From Oscillospiraceae bacterium (GTDB lineage: Bacteria > Bacillota > Clostridia > Oscillospirales > Oscillospiraceae), in NCBI GenBank assembly GCA_020025715.1, contig JAHHRQ010000017.1:1-32439 (forward strand): 32,439 nt of DNA. Direction: 5' to 3'. This document shows positions 7,786 through 16,412 of the stretch, piece after piece. Position numbers and translations under genes: made by a program. Each line of letters begins with the position of its first letter. Within the stretch, counting starts at the first letter, position 1. Below the pieces are notes generated by a model, which did not search any database, was not told the DNA's origin, and worked only from the letters and a program-made list of their open reading frames with translations.

Positions 7786-8766
7786 ATGAAAATAAATGAA
7801 AGTGTAAAAATCAATAAGCTTCAAACGATGAACCGCATTGTAATGCCCCCTATGGACACAAGATCCGCAATAGACGGCAAGGTGACACCCAAGCTTTTAA
7901 AGTTTTATACCGATCGCTGCGGCAGCGGAAATATAGGCCTTGTTATTACCGAGCACTGCTATGTGACAAAGCAGGGCAGGGCATCAAAAAAGCAGCTTGG
8001 CATATATGATGACAGCTGCATTGAGGGCTTGAGCGAATTGACCTCTGCCATTAAGAAAAGCGGAAGCCTTGTTTTTGCTCAGATAAGCCATGCAGGCAGC
8101 AGAACGACAAGAGAAATTACCGGTGAAATTCCGGTTTCATCCAGCCTTAATCTTGAAGATAACAGCGACTTAAAGGTTTTAAGCCGTGATGAAATCCACG
8201 AGCTGGTTGGGCTTTATGCAGATGCGGCAGTAAGAGCAAAAAAGGCGGGTTATGACGGAGTTGAAATTCACTCCGCCCACTGCTATCTTTTAAACCAGTT
8301 CTATTCACCCCTTTTAAACCACAGAGAAGATGAATACGGCTCGGACTGTATGGAAAACCGCATCCGCTTTCACCTTGAAATTATAAAGGAAATAAGAGAA
8401 AGACTTGGAAAAGACTTCCCGATAGCGGTAAGGTTGGGCGGCTGCGACTACACAGAGGGCGGCAGCACCATAGCAGATGCGGTAGAGGCTGCAATGCTTT
8501 TCCAGCAGGCAGGCGTTGACCTTATAGACCTTTCCGGCGGCACATGCTATTTTAACGTCCCCGGAAGAACCCATGCCATTTTCAGAGACATGAGCGAAGA
8601 GGTTAAAAAGGCGGTATCCGTTCCTGTTATCCTCACAGGCTGCATAACAACCGGCAGAGAGGCCGAGGAGCTTCTTGAGGCTCAGGCGGCAGACCTTATC
8701 GGTATCGGCCGCGCCCTTATTAAAAATCCCGACTGGGCGGCAGAGGAGCTTGCAAAGCTTAAATAA
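7786..8766 (+). CDS. NADH:flavin oxidoreductase, Old Yellow Enzyme family
   Basis: This is a 326-residue FMN-dependent TIM-barrel enzyme that reduces electrophilic or unsaturated substrates with NAD(P)H. Family marks include the start NRIVMPPMDTRSA, QISHAGSRT, the substrate-His region VEIHSAHCYLLNQFYSP followed by a Leu-Leu-Asn-His-Arg-Glu-Asp segment and YGSDCMENRIRF, and the FMN phosphate-binding end GIGRALIKNPDW. It stops after the barrel, so it lacks the Fe-S and second flavin domains of 2,4-dienoyl-CoA reductase and bile-acid BaiCD-type enzymes. ATG 7786 is chosen because GGGAG lies nine bases upstream; an upstream in-frame ATG at 7699 sits at the tail of the preceding terminator and would add 29 residues outside the family. 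The true substrate cannot be read from sequence. It appears monocistronic. Confidence 0.88.
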   Translation: MKINESVKINKLQTMNRIVMPPMDTRSAIDGKVTPKLLKFYTDRCGSGNIGLVITEHCYVTKQGRASKKQLGIYDDSCIEGLSELTSAIKKSGSLVFAQISHAGSRTTREITGEIPVSSSLNLEDNSDLKVLSRDEIHELVGLYADAAVRAKKAGYDGVEIHSAHCYLLNQFYSPLLNHREDEYGSDCMENRIRFHLEIIKEIRERLGKDFPIAVRLGGCDYTEGGSTIADAVEAAMLFQQAGVDLIDLSGGTCYFNVPGRTHAIFRDMSEEVKKAVSVPVILTGCITTGREAEELLEAQAADLIGIGRALIKNPDWAAEELAKLK

Positions 8767-8767
8767 T

Positions 8768-8804
8768 AAAAAGTCCTTGAAACATGTGGTTTCAAGGACT
8801 TTTT
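8768..8804. terminator. Bidirectional terminator between convergent genes
   Basis: AAGTCCTTGAAAC (8771-8783) and GTTTCAAGGACTT (8789-8801) pair with a five-base loop, flanked by A and T runs. It serves both the OYE-family gene (+) and the MATE gene (-). Confidence 0.92.
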
Positions 8805-10133
8805 TTATCCATAATGATAGGTGCGGCGTTTAATGAAAACGAAGAACATTCCAAGGGAAGATGCCAGAAGCTCCGCAATCACAACGGAAAACCATATACC
8901 GTCCATTCCCCAGAAAACCGGCAGTATAAACACCAGAGAAATCTGAAAAACAACGGTGCGCATAAAAGAAATTACAGCGGAAATTCTGCCGTTATTCAGG
9001 GAAGTAAAAAATGAAGAGCTGAAAAAGGCAAAGCCGCTGAAAAGATAGCTGAATGAAAACAGGAGAAAGCCCCTGAGGGTCATTTCATACAGCCCACCGT
9101 CATAGCCCACAAAGAGCTTTGAAATGGGACATGCCATAAGCTCGGAAACTGAAAACATGAGCAGGGAGCATACGGTGAGGATAACACAGCTTTTTTTAAG
9201 CAGACTTCTAATCTCATCGTTATTCTGAGCGCCGTAATGGTAGCTGATACAGGGGGCAACACCTACCACGTAACCGATAAATATGGAGATAAACAGGAAG
9301 TTTATGTACATCAGCACGCCGTAGGCGGCAAGGCCGTCATTTCCGGCATATTTTAAAAGCTGGGCATTGTAGATCATGCTTACGACAGTCATGGAAACAT
9401 TGTTTAAAAGCTCTGAAAAACCGTTGCTGCACATTTTATACATGGCGTGCCAGTCAATTTTGGCTTTCACAAATCTCAGCAGACTTGAGTTATCCCGTCC
9501 GAAATAGATAACTACGAAAACCACACAGAGCCACTGGCTTAAAATTGTTGCCGCGGCTGCGCCCACAAGCCCCCATGAGAAAACGGCTACAAAAAGAGCG
9601 TCAAGCACTATGTTCATAACTCCGGAGGCAACGGTGGCATAAAGCCCCAGCTGTGGTTTTCCGGCAGTAACATAGAGATTTTGAAATTCGTTCTGAATTA
9701 CGCTTGCCGGAATACCCAGCAGATATACACGACCGTATACAAGGCAATCCTCCAGAAGCTGCCCCTCAGCGCCCAGACCCTCTGCAATGGGGCGTAGGGA
9801 AATATATCCGGCTATGGTAAGAAATACGCCTGTTAAAAATGAAACAATCATCAGGGAGGAAAAAATCTGATTTGATTTCAGATTATCCCCCTCGCCCAGA
9901 GTTTTTGCCACCAGTGCACTTCCGCCGTTTCCGAACATAAAGCCCATTCCGCCCAGAACCATTAAAAAGGGCAGAATGAAATTGACTGCGGCAAAGGCGG
10001 TTTTGCCTGTGTAATTAGAGAGAAAAAGCCCGTCCACAACTCCGTATATTGATGTGAATATCATCATAATAACGGTAGGAAAGGTATATTTTAATAAGCG
10101 GCCATAGGAAAAATGACCCTGCAATTCGTTCAT
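8805..10133 (-). CDS. MATE family cation/drug antiporter
   Basis: The 442-residue protein has about twelve membrane helices in two related halves, the normal MATE length and layout. The opening FPTVIMMIFTSIYGVVDGLF and the loop LPFLMVLGGMGFMFGNGGSA are typical of the MepA/NorM group. Such proteins export cationic drugs, dyes or metabolites using a Na+ or H+ gradient. The start is ATG 10133: TATTGGAG lies nine bases upstream. A longer reading from the TTG at 10148 would place the start codon inside that ribosome site. Its promoter and a candidate operator lie at 10196-10230. The substrate is not predictable. Confidence 0.92.
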   Translation of the reverse strand: MNELQGHFSYGRLLKYTFPTVIMMIFTSIYGVVDGLFLSNYTGKTAFAAVNFILPFLMVLGGMGFMFGNGGSALVAKTLGEGDNLKSNQIFSSLMIVSFLTGVFLTIAGYISLRPIAEGLGAEGQLLEDCLVYGRVYLLGIPASVIQNEFQNLYVTAGKPQLGLYATVASGVMNIVLDALFVAVFSWGLVGAAAATILSQWLCVVFVVIYFGRDNSSLLRFVKAKIDWHAMYKMCSNGFSELLNNVSMTVVSMIYNAQLLKYAGNDGLAAYGVLMYINFLFISIFIGYVVGVAPCISYHYGAQNNDEIRSLLKKSCVILTVCSLLMFSVSELMACPISKLFVGYDGGLYEMTLRGFLLFSFSYLFSGFAFFSSSFFTSLNNGRISAVISFMRTVVFQISLVFILPVFWGMDGIWFSVVIAELLASSLGMFFVFIKRRTYHYG

Positions 10134-10195
10134 AAGAAAGTTCTCCAATAAATATAAAACGCTTTGAACTCAGGGCTAAAGCGCTTGATGAAGGT

Positions 10196-10224
10196 ATGAT
10201 AGCATAAGTAAATACTATGCGCAA
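10196..10224 (-). promoter_or_regulatory. Promoter of the MATE gene
   Basis: On the minus strand TTGCGC (10224-10219) and TATCAT (10201-10196) are separated by exactly 17 bases. The -10 matches consensus at five of six positions. The leader to the start codon is about 55 bases. Confidence 0.7.
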
Positions 10225-10230
10225 GTATTT
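10210..10230. promoter_or_regulatory. Candidate operator over the MATE promoter -35 box
   Basis: Arms AAATACT (10210-10216) and AGTATTT (10224-10230) form a perfect inverted repeat around a palindromic TGCGCA core, covering the -35 box and part of the spacer. A dimeric MarR- or TetR-type repressor would fit, but no such gene lies beside it. Confidence 0.5.
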
Positions 10231-10250
10231 GAAATTTGCCCCTAATAAAG

Positions 10251-10283
10251 AAAAAAGCTTACCTGTTTTTTCAGGTAAGCTTT
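10251..10283 (-). terminator. Terminator of the M20 amidohydrolase gene
   Basis: Arms AAAGCTTACCTG (10254-10265) and CAGGTAAGCTTT (10272-10283) pair perfectly with a six-base loop. The A run at 10251-10256 becomes a U run on the minus strand. Confidence 0.9.
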
Positions 10284-10296
10284 ATATGTTTTGCTG

Positions 10297-11622
10297 TCAG
10301 AAGCTTTCGGGATCGATTTTACCGGCTTTGAAGTCATCCCAGAACTGCGTATAGCTCTGAGAAGTGAATTTGGGCTTATACTGCTGCTTTGCAGCCTTTG
10401 CCTCTTTGGCGTTATCCCACAGCATGTCTATGGTGGTCATAGCCATGGCCTTTGCAGGCATTACATATGCCATTTCCTTGTCGCAGACTTTGAAATCCTT
10501 ACTGTGAGCGTCGCCTTCATAGCCGCCGCAGGACAGGTGAATGAAAGGCATTACGGAACTGATGTCACCGGCGTCGGTTGCGCCGATAAGCTCCTCGCCG
10601 TAAATGTTGCTGCCTTCTCCCAGCAGATATTCGCTGTTTTCTGCAAAGTGCTTTGAAAGAACAGGGTCCTGAATGAGGGGAAGATAGCCGGGCAGTTCTT
10701 CAATGTCAACCTCAGCGCCTATCGCATATGCACTGCCCTTGAGAGAGCGGTTAACCTTCTCGGAAGCATCCATAATGGCCTTAAGGTTTGTGCCGCGGAC
10801 GTAGGTTTCCATTCTTATATCGGCGGGAACGATGTTTACAAGATCTCCGCCCTTGGTGATAATCGGGTGAATTCTTATTCTGTCTTTTTCTCTGAAGGTT
10901 TCACGTTGAGAGTTAATGGCCAGCAGAGAAAGTGCGGCAGCGTTAAGGGCGTTTATGCCGTCAAAGGGTCTGGAACCTGCATGAGCCTCTTTGCCGGTGA
11001 ACTTTATAAGCTTGCCGATAAAGCCGGAGCTGTCGCAGTCAATAAGGAAGCGGCGGTCTTTAAGCCCTGCATGGGAGTGAACCATCATACCCATGTCTAT
11101 ATCGTCCAGTATACCCAGACGGATAAACTCCTGCTTACCGCCTATAAAATGAATTTTGCCTTCCTGCTGCAATCTTTCGCGGTATTCAAGCTCAACATAT
11201 TCCTCGGCGGGAACTGCAACGAAAGCCACATCGCCGTCCAGCTCACCTGCAAGAGGGGCAAGACCGAAAGCTGCGCCCAGCATGGAGGCTATCTGGGAGT
11301 TATGTCCGCAGGAGTGAGCAGCACCGGTGAGAGTGTCTGCCTGGGGGTGGAGGGGGCACACAACGGCGTCCAGCTCACCCATAATCATTACTCTTACGTC
11401 GGATTTACGGCCCTTGAGATTACCTTTTACGCCGGTAATGGCAAGGTCCTTTTCATAAGGAATATTGAGGCTTTCCAGAGTACGCTGCACCAGAGCAGAG
11501 GTGCGGTTTTCCTTATAGCCCAGTTCAGGATGATTAAAAATATCCTCGCCTATTGCAATTATTTCATCCTTGTGCATGTCGATATTTTTGAGACACTGTA
11601 ATTTTAATTCTTCTTTTGTCAT
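10297..11622 (-). CDS. M20 family amidohydrolase (aminobenzoyl-glutamate hydrolase-like)
   Basis: This 441-residue metal-dependent amidohydrolase hydrolyses an amide or peptide bond of a small molecule. It carries MGELDAVVCP (the AbgB-like form of the metal-site GHxD motif), AHSCGHNSQ (the HxCGHN metal-binding motif), the catalytic PAEEYVE, and FTGKEAHAGSRPFDGINAL of the dimerisation lid. The C-terminal metal region has ATDAGDISSVMPF. ATG 11622 is supported by AGGAAAGG upstream; the open frame runs another 48 codons upstream through low-complexity AT-rich sequence that is not family-like. It is divergent from the adenine deaminase operon across a 286-base gap, so a role in nitrogen or folate-fragment salvage is possible, but the substrate is unknown. 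Confidence 0.88.
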   Translation of the reverse strand: MTKEELKLQCLKNIDMHKDEIIAIGEDIFNHPELGYKENRTSALVQRTLESLNIPYEKDLAITGVKGNLKGRKSDVRVMIMGELDAVVCPLHPQADTLTGAAHSCGHNSQIASMLGAAFGLAPLAGELDGDVAFVAVPAEEYVELEYRERLQQEGKIHFIGGKQEFIRLGILDDIDMGMMVHSHAGLKDRRFLIDCDSSGFIGKLIKFTGKEAHAGSRPFDGINALNAAALSLLAINSQRETFREKDRIRIHPIITKGGDLVNIVPADIRMETYVRGTNLKAIMDASEKVNRSLKGSAYAIGAEVDIEELPGYLPLIQDPVLSKHFAENSEYLLGEGSNIYGEELIGATDAGDISSVMPFIHLSCGGYEGDAHSKDFKVCDKEMAYVMPAKAMAMTTIDMLWDNAKEAKAAKQQYKPKFTSQSYTQFWDDFKAGKIDPESF

Positions 11623-11767
11623 AATTGTTGCCTTTCCTGATTTTTGAAAATTATAATAATTTGCAGGAGAGAAAAAAATCTTTTGTGTAAAATGTTGAGA
11701 GATAAATGAAAAGCAAAAGTAGAAAATGGTCATAAAATTGAAAATAATTTTAAAGCCATAAATCAAG

Positions 11768-11796
11768 TTGACAAACTAAATTCGTTAAATTATAAT
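11768..11796 (+). promoter_or_regulatory. Perfect sigma-A promoter of the ade-ABC operon
   Basis: TTGACA (11768-11773), 17 bases, TATAAT (11791-11796): full consensus with ideal spacing. Transcription should start near 11803, giving a leader of about 105 bases before ade. A promoter this strong normally needs post-initiation or repressor control. Confidence 0.93.
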
Positions 11797-11840
11797 CCAA
11801 TAGAATGCAAAAATAAATAGTAGATTTCACTAAATAATAA

Positions 11841-11872
11841 AAAGATTTTTGTGCAAATTAACGCACATCTTT
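11841..11872 (+). other. Hairpin in the ade leader
   Basis: AAAGAT/ATCTTT (11841-11846 with 11867-11872) and GTGC/GCAC (11851-11854 with 11863-11866) form a bulged stem in the untranslated leader, about 35 bases before the start codon. It is not followed by a clean T run, and it does not match the purine riboswitch core. Function unknown. Confidence 0.35.
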
Positions 11873-11908
11873 ATATAACCTTATATATAGGGAAAGGAAG
11901 ATCAGCAC

Positions 11909-13675
11909 ATGCTTGTTAACAGAGTACGCGCCATAAACGGTGAATGCCCTTTTGATTTTCTCATTCACAATGTAAAACTGGTGAATGTCTACAATAATAC
12001 CATAAACACCACCGACATCGGCATTGTAAACGACCGCATTGCATATGTCGGTACTAAACGACCCTACCAGAGTGCCATTACGGAACTCGACGGAAAGGGT
12101 CGTTTTGCGTTTCCGGGACTTATTGATTCACATATGCACCTTGAAAGCAGCATGATGACTCCTGCTCATTTTGCAGAAACCGTGTTGAGAATGGGTACAA
12201 CCACCGTTGTAGCCGATCCCCACGAAATTGTAAACGTAATGGGCATAACAGGTCTTGAAGCTATGCTTGAAGCCACAAAAAACCTGCCTTTGAGAGTCAT
12301 TGTTATGGCTCCCTCCACTATTCCCTCGCTGCCCGGTTTTGAGGATTCCGGCTTTGCCGTAGGCTCTGAGCAGATGGATAAAATGCTGAATCTGCCCGGT
12401 ATCGGCGGTCTGGGTGAAGTGATGGACTTTAACGGTGTTGCAGCCGGAGAAGAAAATATTATAGGCGTTATAGAGTCCGCTGCAAATCGGGGCGCAATTT
12501 TGGACGGCCATGCCTCCGCTCTTACCGGGGACAGACTTCAGGCTTTCAGAGCCGTGGGTATCGACAGCGACCACACCGTTCCCACCGGGGAAAAGCTGCT
12601 TGAGGAGCTGGCACTGGGCTTTACGGTTCAGGTTCAGGAATCCATGCTTTCCGAAGAAATGGTTAAGGCTATGAACGAGGCTCCTGTTTCGAACAGAATC
12701 TGCCTTGTAACCGATGACGTTCCTCTGCCCAGACTTATGAATGACGGACATTTAAACCATGTTGCCTCCAAGGCAATTTCTCTGGGCCTTGACCCTGTAA
12801 AGGCCGTAAAGTACACAACCATAAACCCCGCAGAAAGAATGAGACTATATGATCTGGGCGGCATTGCTCCGGGTATGATAGCCGATATTCAGCTGGTTGA
12901 CGACTTAAGCGACTGGAAGCCCAGCACTGTTATAGTGAGCGGTAAATGCGTATATAATGAGGGCGAGCTTCTGATTTCCGCTGAAAGCTATGAGTTCCCC
13001 GCAGCTATGCGGGACAGCATGAATATTAAAAAGCCCTCAATGGAGGATTTTGAAATCTCCTGCGAAGGCATTGGCGCAAAGAGGGGAGATGTTGCGGAAG
13101 TTAACATCATCCACCAGAACGGCGTTTCCGTCAGAACCGAAAAGGCAAAGGCTTCGCTGCCTGTAATCGAAAAGAACGGAAAATTGGTTTTAGATACTGA
13201 AAATTACTGCAAAATGGCAGTTTTCAACCGCTACGGCAAGGCTCAGCACGGCATTTCCCTTGTTGACGGGCTGGATAAATTCAACGGTGCCGTTGCAATT
13301 ACCTACGGCCATGACTGCCACAATCTGGTTGTGTTCGGCAAAGACAGCCGTGATATGCTGGCAGCAGCAGAGCGAGTTATAGACAATAAGGGCGGCATTG
13401 TTTCGGCCGGCGAGGGTGAGGTTAAGGTACAGATTCCTCTGCCTATTGCAGGCCTTTTAAGCGAGGAAGAGCCAGAAGATCTTCTTAAAATGCTTACCGA
13501 ATTTCTTGATTCCTGCATGGCTATGGGCTTTGAGCATGAAAGACCCATGTCTTTCTTCACAACCATGGCACTTGCCGTGTCACCTGAAATAAAGTGCACA
13601 GATAAGGGACTGCTTGATGTAATCAACAAGCGCTTTATCCCACTTATTGAAAATATTACGGAGGGCAGCATATGA
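11909..13675 (+). CDS. ade: Adenine deaminase
   Basis: The enzyme hydrolyses adenine to hypoxanthine and ammonia in purine salvage. At 588 residues it equals the usual length of the Ade/AdeC family, distinct from the smaller adenosine-deaminase-like type. The binuclear metal site opens with PGLIDSHMHLESSMMTP (His75, His77, Glu79), followed by TTVVADPHEI, LGEVMDFNGV, LDGHA, and the C-terminal domain motif YGHDCHNLVVFG. ATG 11909 has GGAAAGGAAG upstream. It is first in an operon and its stop overlaps the start of the first permease gene (ATGA), so deamination and transport are translationally tied. Confidence 0.96.
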   Translation: MLVNRVRAINGECPFDFLIHNVKLVNVYNNTINTTDIGIVNDRIAYVGTKRPYQSAITELDGKGRFAFPGLIDSHMHLESSMMTPAHFAETVLRMGTTTVVADPHEIVNVMGITGLEAMLEATKNLPLRVIVMAPSTIPSLPGFEDSGFAVGSEQMDKMLNLPGIGGLGEVMDFNGVAAGEENIIGVIESAANRGAILDGHASALTGDRLQAFRAVGIDSDHTVPTGEKLLEELALGFTVQVQESMLSEEMVKAMNEAPVSNRICLVTDDVPLPRLMNDGHLNHVASKAISLGLDPVKAVKYTTINPAERMRLYDLGGIAPGMIADIQLVDDLSDWKPSTVIVSGKCVYNEGELLISAESYEFPAAMRDSMNIKKPSMEDFEISCEGIGAKRGDVAEVNIIHQNGVSVRTEKAKASLPVIEKNGKLVLDTENYCKMAVFNRYGKAQHGISLVDGLDKFNGAVAITYGHDCHNLVVFGKDSRDMLAAAERVIDNKGGIVSAGEGEVKVQIPLPIAGLLSEEEPEDLLKMLTEFLDSCMAMGFEHERPMSFFTTMALAVSPEIKCTDKGLLDVINKRFIPLIENITEGSI

Positions 13676-14508
13676 GCCGTAAAAAACAGGCAATTTTAAT
13701 GGCCCTGCCTGCGGGGCTGGCACTTCTGGTATTCTTTATAGCACCGATGCTGTACATATTTATAAAGACTCTGGCCCAGCACGGACTAAAAGATTTTACG
13801 GCATTCTTTAAAGACCCGTTTTACCTTGAAATTCTGTGGACTACGCTCCGTGTTTCAATTATTTCAACTATCGTATCTCTGCTTCTGGGCTATCCTACCG
13901 CCTACTATATGGCACGCACAAGCTCCAAGCTTAAGAAAGTAATGATTGTTATCATTCTCTTCCCCTTCCTTGTAAGTGCGGTTGTCCGTTCATACGGCTG
14001 GATGGTTATTTTAGGCGGCAAGGGACTTTTAAACCAGCTTCTGCTGGCAATAGGCATAATTGAAAAGCCGATAAAATTCTTAAATACCGAGTTTGCGGTT
14101 GTTTTAGGTATGGTGCATCTTCTCATTCCCTACATGATACTCTCTCTTATCGGAGTTTTGCAGAGCATAGATCCCAATGTCGAGTATGCAGCATACAGTC
14201 TGGGCGCAAGTCCCATGCAGACTTTCAGAAAAGTCGTTCTGCCCCTCAGCACACCGGGTATAATTTCCGGCTGCGTTCTGGTGTTTACAATGAGCATGAC
14301 TTCTTATGTAACACCTAAACTTCTGGGCGGTTCAAAATTCAGAGTAATGGCTACGATGGTTGTTCAGGAATTGAACGTTAACTTCGACTGGGGCGCAGCT
14401 TCGGCAATAAGCTACATTCTTATGGCCGTAATTCTGCTTATACAGGGTCTTATCGTTCTGGCAACCTCAAGATATATGAAACGTATGGGAGGCGGAAAAA
14501 ATGCATGA
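13672..14508 (+). CDS. ABC transporter permease, PotB type
   Basis: This 278-residue inner membrane permease has about six helices and the ATPase-contact EAA loop EYAAYSLGASPMQTFRKVVLP. The order and sequence style match the spermidine/putrescine (PotB) permease family, which also serves other small organic substrates. ATG 13672 overlaps the adenine deaminase stop codon, with GGAGGG just upstream, and the gene overlaps the next permease by eight bases. It should pair with that permease, the ATPase at 15316 and the lipoprotein at 16413. Confidence 0.92.
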   Translation: MSRKKQAILMALPAGLALLVFFIAPMLYIFIKTLAQHGLKDFTAFFKDPFYLEILWTTLRVSIISTIVSLLLGYPTAYYMARTSSKLKKVMIVIILFPFLVSAVVRSYGWMVILGGKGLLNQLLLAIGIIEKPIKFLNTEFAVVLGMVHLLIPYMILSLIGVLQSIDPNVEYAAYSLGASPMQTFRKVVLPLSTPGIISGCVLVFTMSMTSYVTPKLLGGSKFRVMATMVVQELNVNFDWGAASAISYILMAVILLIQGLIVLATSRYMKRMGGGKNA

Positions 14509-15295
14509 GAGAAAAGTAAGCAGAAGCTGCTGCATTATTGCCATACTTGTGATGATTTTTCTGGTGCTGCCTCTGGCAGTTATAATCATCGCCTCTTTTA
14601 CCCCCACTGCACTGGTTACTTTCCCGCCTAAGGGCTTTTCCCTTAAATGGTATGCAAATATTTTCTCCGGCTCAAACCAGTTTATGAACGGCCTCTGGAG
14701 CAGCCTTAAAGTGGGCATCCTTGCAACTGCTTTCGATATACTGATAGGAGTTCTGGGCGCGGTGAGTATATGCCGCCATAACTTCAAAGGCAAGAATGCT
14801 CTCCTTAACTACTTTACCTCTCCTATGTATGTGCCCAGTGTTGCATTCGCATTTGTTCTGCTTCAGGTATTCAGCCAGATAGGCGGTGTGCCCGGAATGC
14901 TGAGAGTGTTTATAGGCCATTTCGTAATCATCCTGCCCTATATAGTGCGAAACACCGTTGCGGTTATGCATGTTTTCGACTGGACACTGGAGGATGCGGC
15001 AATGTCTTTGGGTGCAAATCCGGTACAGGTATTTTTCAAAATTACTATCCCCCTTGCAAAGCCCGGAATACTGGCAGGCTCCGTTCTTGCATTCCTGTAT
15101 TCCTTCGATGAGGTGGCACTGAGCAGCCTGCTCACTACACCCAAGTTCGTAACTCTGCCTATAAGAATTATGAACTATATGGAACTTACGTTTGACCCCA
15201 CTCTGGCTGCAATTTCCACCCTGCTTATTCTTGCATCCCTAATCCTGATTGCACTGCTGGACAAGTTTGCGGGCCTGGATATGTTCGTTAAGTAA
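14501..15295 (+). CDS. ABC transporter permease, PotC type
   Basis: The second membrane subunit (264 residues, about six helices) carries the EAA loop LEDAAMSLGANPVQVFFKIT and the PotC-like segment FTPTALVTFPPKGFSLKWY. The Ala-rich loop begins Glu-Asp-Ala-Ala, as usual for contact with the ATPase. ATG 14501 lies inside the end of the previous gene, with GGGAGGCGG upstream. It forms a heterodimer with the PotB-type partner by family analogy. Confidence 0.92.
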   Translation: MHERKVSRSCCIIAILVMIFLVLPLAVIIIASFTPTALVTFPPKGFSLKWYANIFSGSNQFMNGLWSSLKVGILATAFDILIGVLGAVSICRHNFKGKNALLNYFTSPMYVPSVAFAFVLLQVFSQIGGVPGMLRVFIGHFVIILPYIVRNTVAVMHVFDWTLEDAAMSLGANPVQVFFKITIPLAKPGILAGSVLAFLYSFDEVALSSLLTTPKFVTLPIRIMNYMELTFDPTLAAISTLLILASLILIALLDKFAGLDMFVK

Positions 15296-15315
15296 TGGAG
15301 AAAGGTGACTGACAT

Positions 15316-16389
15316 ATGGCAACATTAGAGATAAAAAACCTTACAAAAAGATTCGGCGATTTTACAGCTGTTGATAATCTTAATTTAAGCATAGCTCAGA
15401 GTGAAATGATCGCCATTCTGGGCGGCAGCGGCTGCGGTAAAACCACTACCCTGAGAATGATAGCCGGATTTACCGATCCTAACGAAGGAAGTATTCTTGT
15501 AGACGGCAAGGATATGAAGAATATTCCTCCCTATAAGAGAAATATAGGAATTTTCTTCCAGAACTATGCTCTCTTCCCTCATATGACGGTGTTTGAAAAC
15601 GTAGCTTTCGGCCTTAAGCTCCAGAAGCTGCCCAAGGCAGAGATTGCCCACAGAGTTGATGAAATGCTCTCTCTTGTAAAGCTGGAAAACCTGAATAAGC
15701 GCTATCCCCGTGAGCTTTCCGGCGGCCAGCAGCAGCGTGTGGCTCTGGCAAGAGCACTTGTAACCAGACCCCAGATTCTGCTTCTGGATGAGCCTCTTTC
15801 AAACCTTGACGCAAAGCTGAGAGTTGAGATGCAGGTTGAAATTAAGCGTATTCAGAAGGCTTTGAATATCACCACCATTATTGTTACTCACGACCATGAG
15901 GAGGCAATTTCCCTTGCCGACCGTGTGGTGGTTATGAACGCAGGAAAGATACTCCAGCTTGGCTCTCCCAGAGAAATATATGATAAGCCCAACAGCACAT
16001 TTGTGGCTGATTTTATGGGCTTCTCCACTTTCATTAAAGGTACCATGGGTAAAAAGACAGGGGACAAGAGACAGGTTCTCTGCGGCAAAACTCCCATCAT
16101 GATTCCCGCATCCGAGGCAGAGAATATTGCCGAGGGTCAGAGCTGCACTCTTGCAATCCGCTCTGAAAATATCGGCCTTGTTTCAGACACCGAAGGTGAA
16201 AACATTGTTTCCGGCAAAGTTAAGGCCGTTGTTTATAAGGGACAGCATACCCGCATAGAACTTGAGGGATGCTTTGATGAAATCATCTACCCCGCAATTA
16301 CAGGATGCATCGAGCCTGAAATCGGACAGACCATTTCCGTGTGCCTGCCCGCAGACAAGCTCTGTGTATATAGCGAAGACAAAATTTAA
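15316..16389 (+). CDS. ABC transporter ATP-binding protein, PotA type
   Basis: The 357-residue ATPase has Walker A GGSGCGKTT (from residue 36), Q-loop FFQNYALFPHMTVFENVAFG, signature LSGGQQQRVALARAL, Walker B ILLLDEPLSNLDAKLR and switch VTHDHEEA. A C-terminal TOBE-type regulatory domain begins near residue 235 (SFIKG to the end), as in PotA, FbpC and ThiQ relatives. The start follows AGAAAGGTGACTGACAT. It lies 20 bases after the PotC-type permease in the ade operon. Sequence alone cannot separate polyamine, iron(III) and other importers of this class. Confidence 0.93.
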   Translation: MATLEIKNLTKRFGDFTAVDNLNLSIAQSEMIAILGGSGCGKTTTLRMIAGFTDPNEGSILVDGKDMKNIPPYKRNIGIFFQNYALFPHMTVFENVAFGLKLQKLPKAEIAHRVDEMLSLVKLENLNKRYPRELSGGQQQRVALARALVTRPQILLLDEPLSNLDAKLRVEMQVEIKRIQKALNITTIIVTHDHEEAISLADRVVVMNAGKILQLGSPREIYDKPNSTFVADFMGFSTFIKGTMGKKTGDKRQVLCGKTPIMIPASEAENIAEGQSCTLAIRSENIGLVSDTEGENIVSGKVKAVVYKGQHTRIELEGCFDEIIYPAITGCIEPEIGQTISVCLPADKLCVYSEDKI

Positions 16390-16412
16390 AGACAGAAAAA
16401 GGAGACAACAAA

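Noticed and set aside
10134..10148. TTG start for the MATE gene
   Set aside because: The TTG is part of the TTGGAG ribosome site for ATG 10133.
10867..11601. A 244-codon plus-strand frame across the M20 amidohydrolase
   Set aside because: The minus-strand frame has all metal-site motifs, a ribosome site and a terminator; the plus reading has none.
11797..11908. Purine riboswitch in the ade leader
   Set aside because: The conserved three-way-junction core and loop sequences are not present; only a simple bulged stem is visible.
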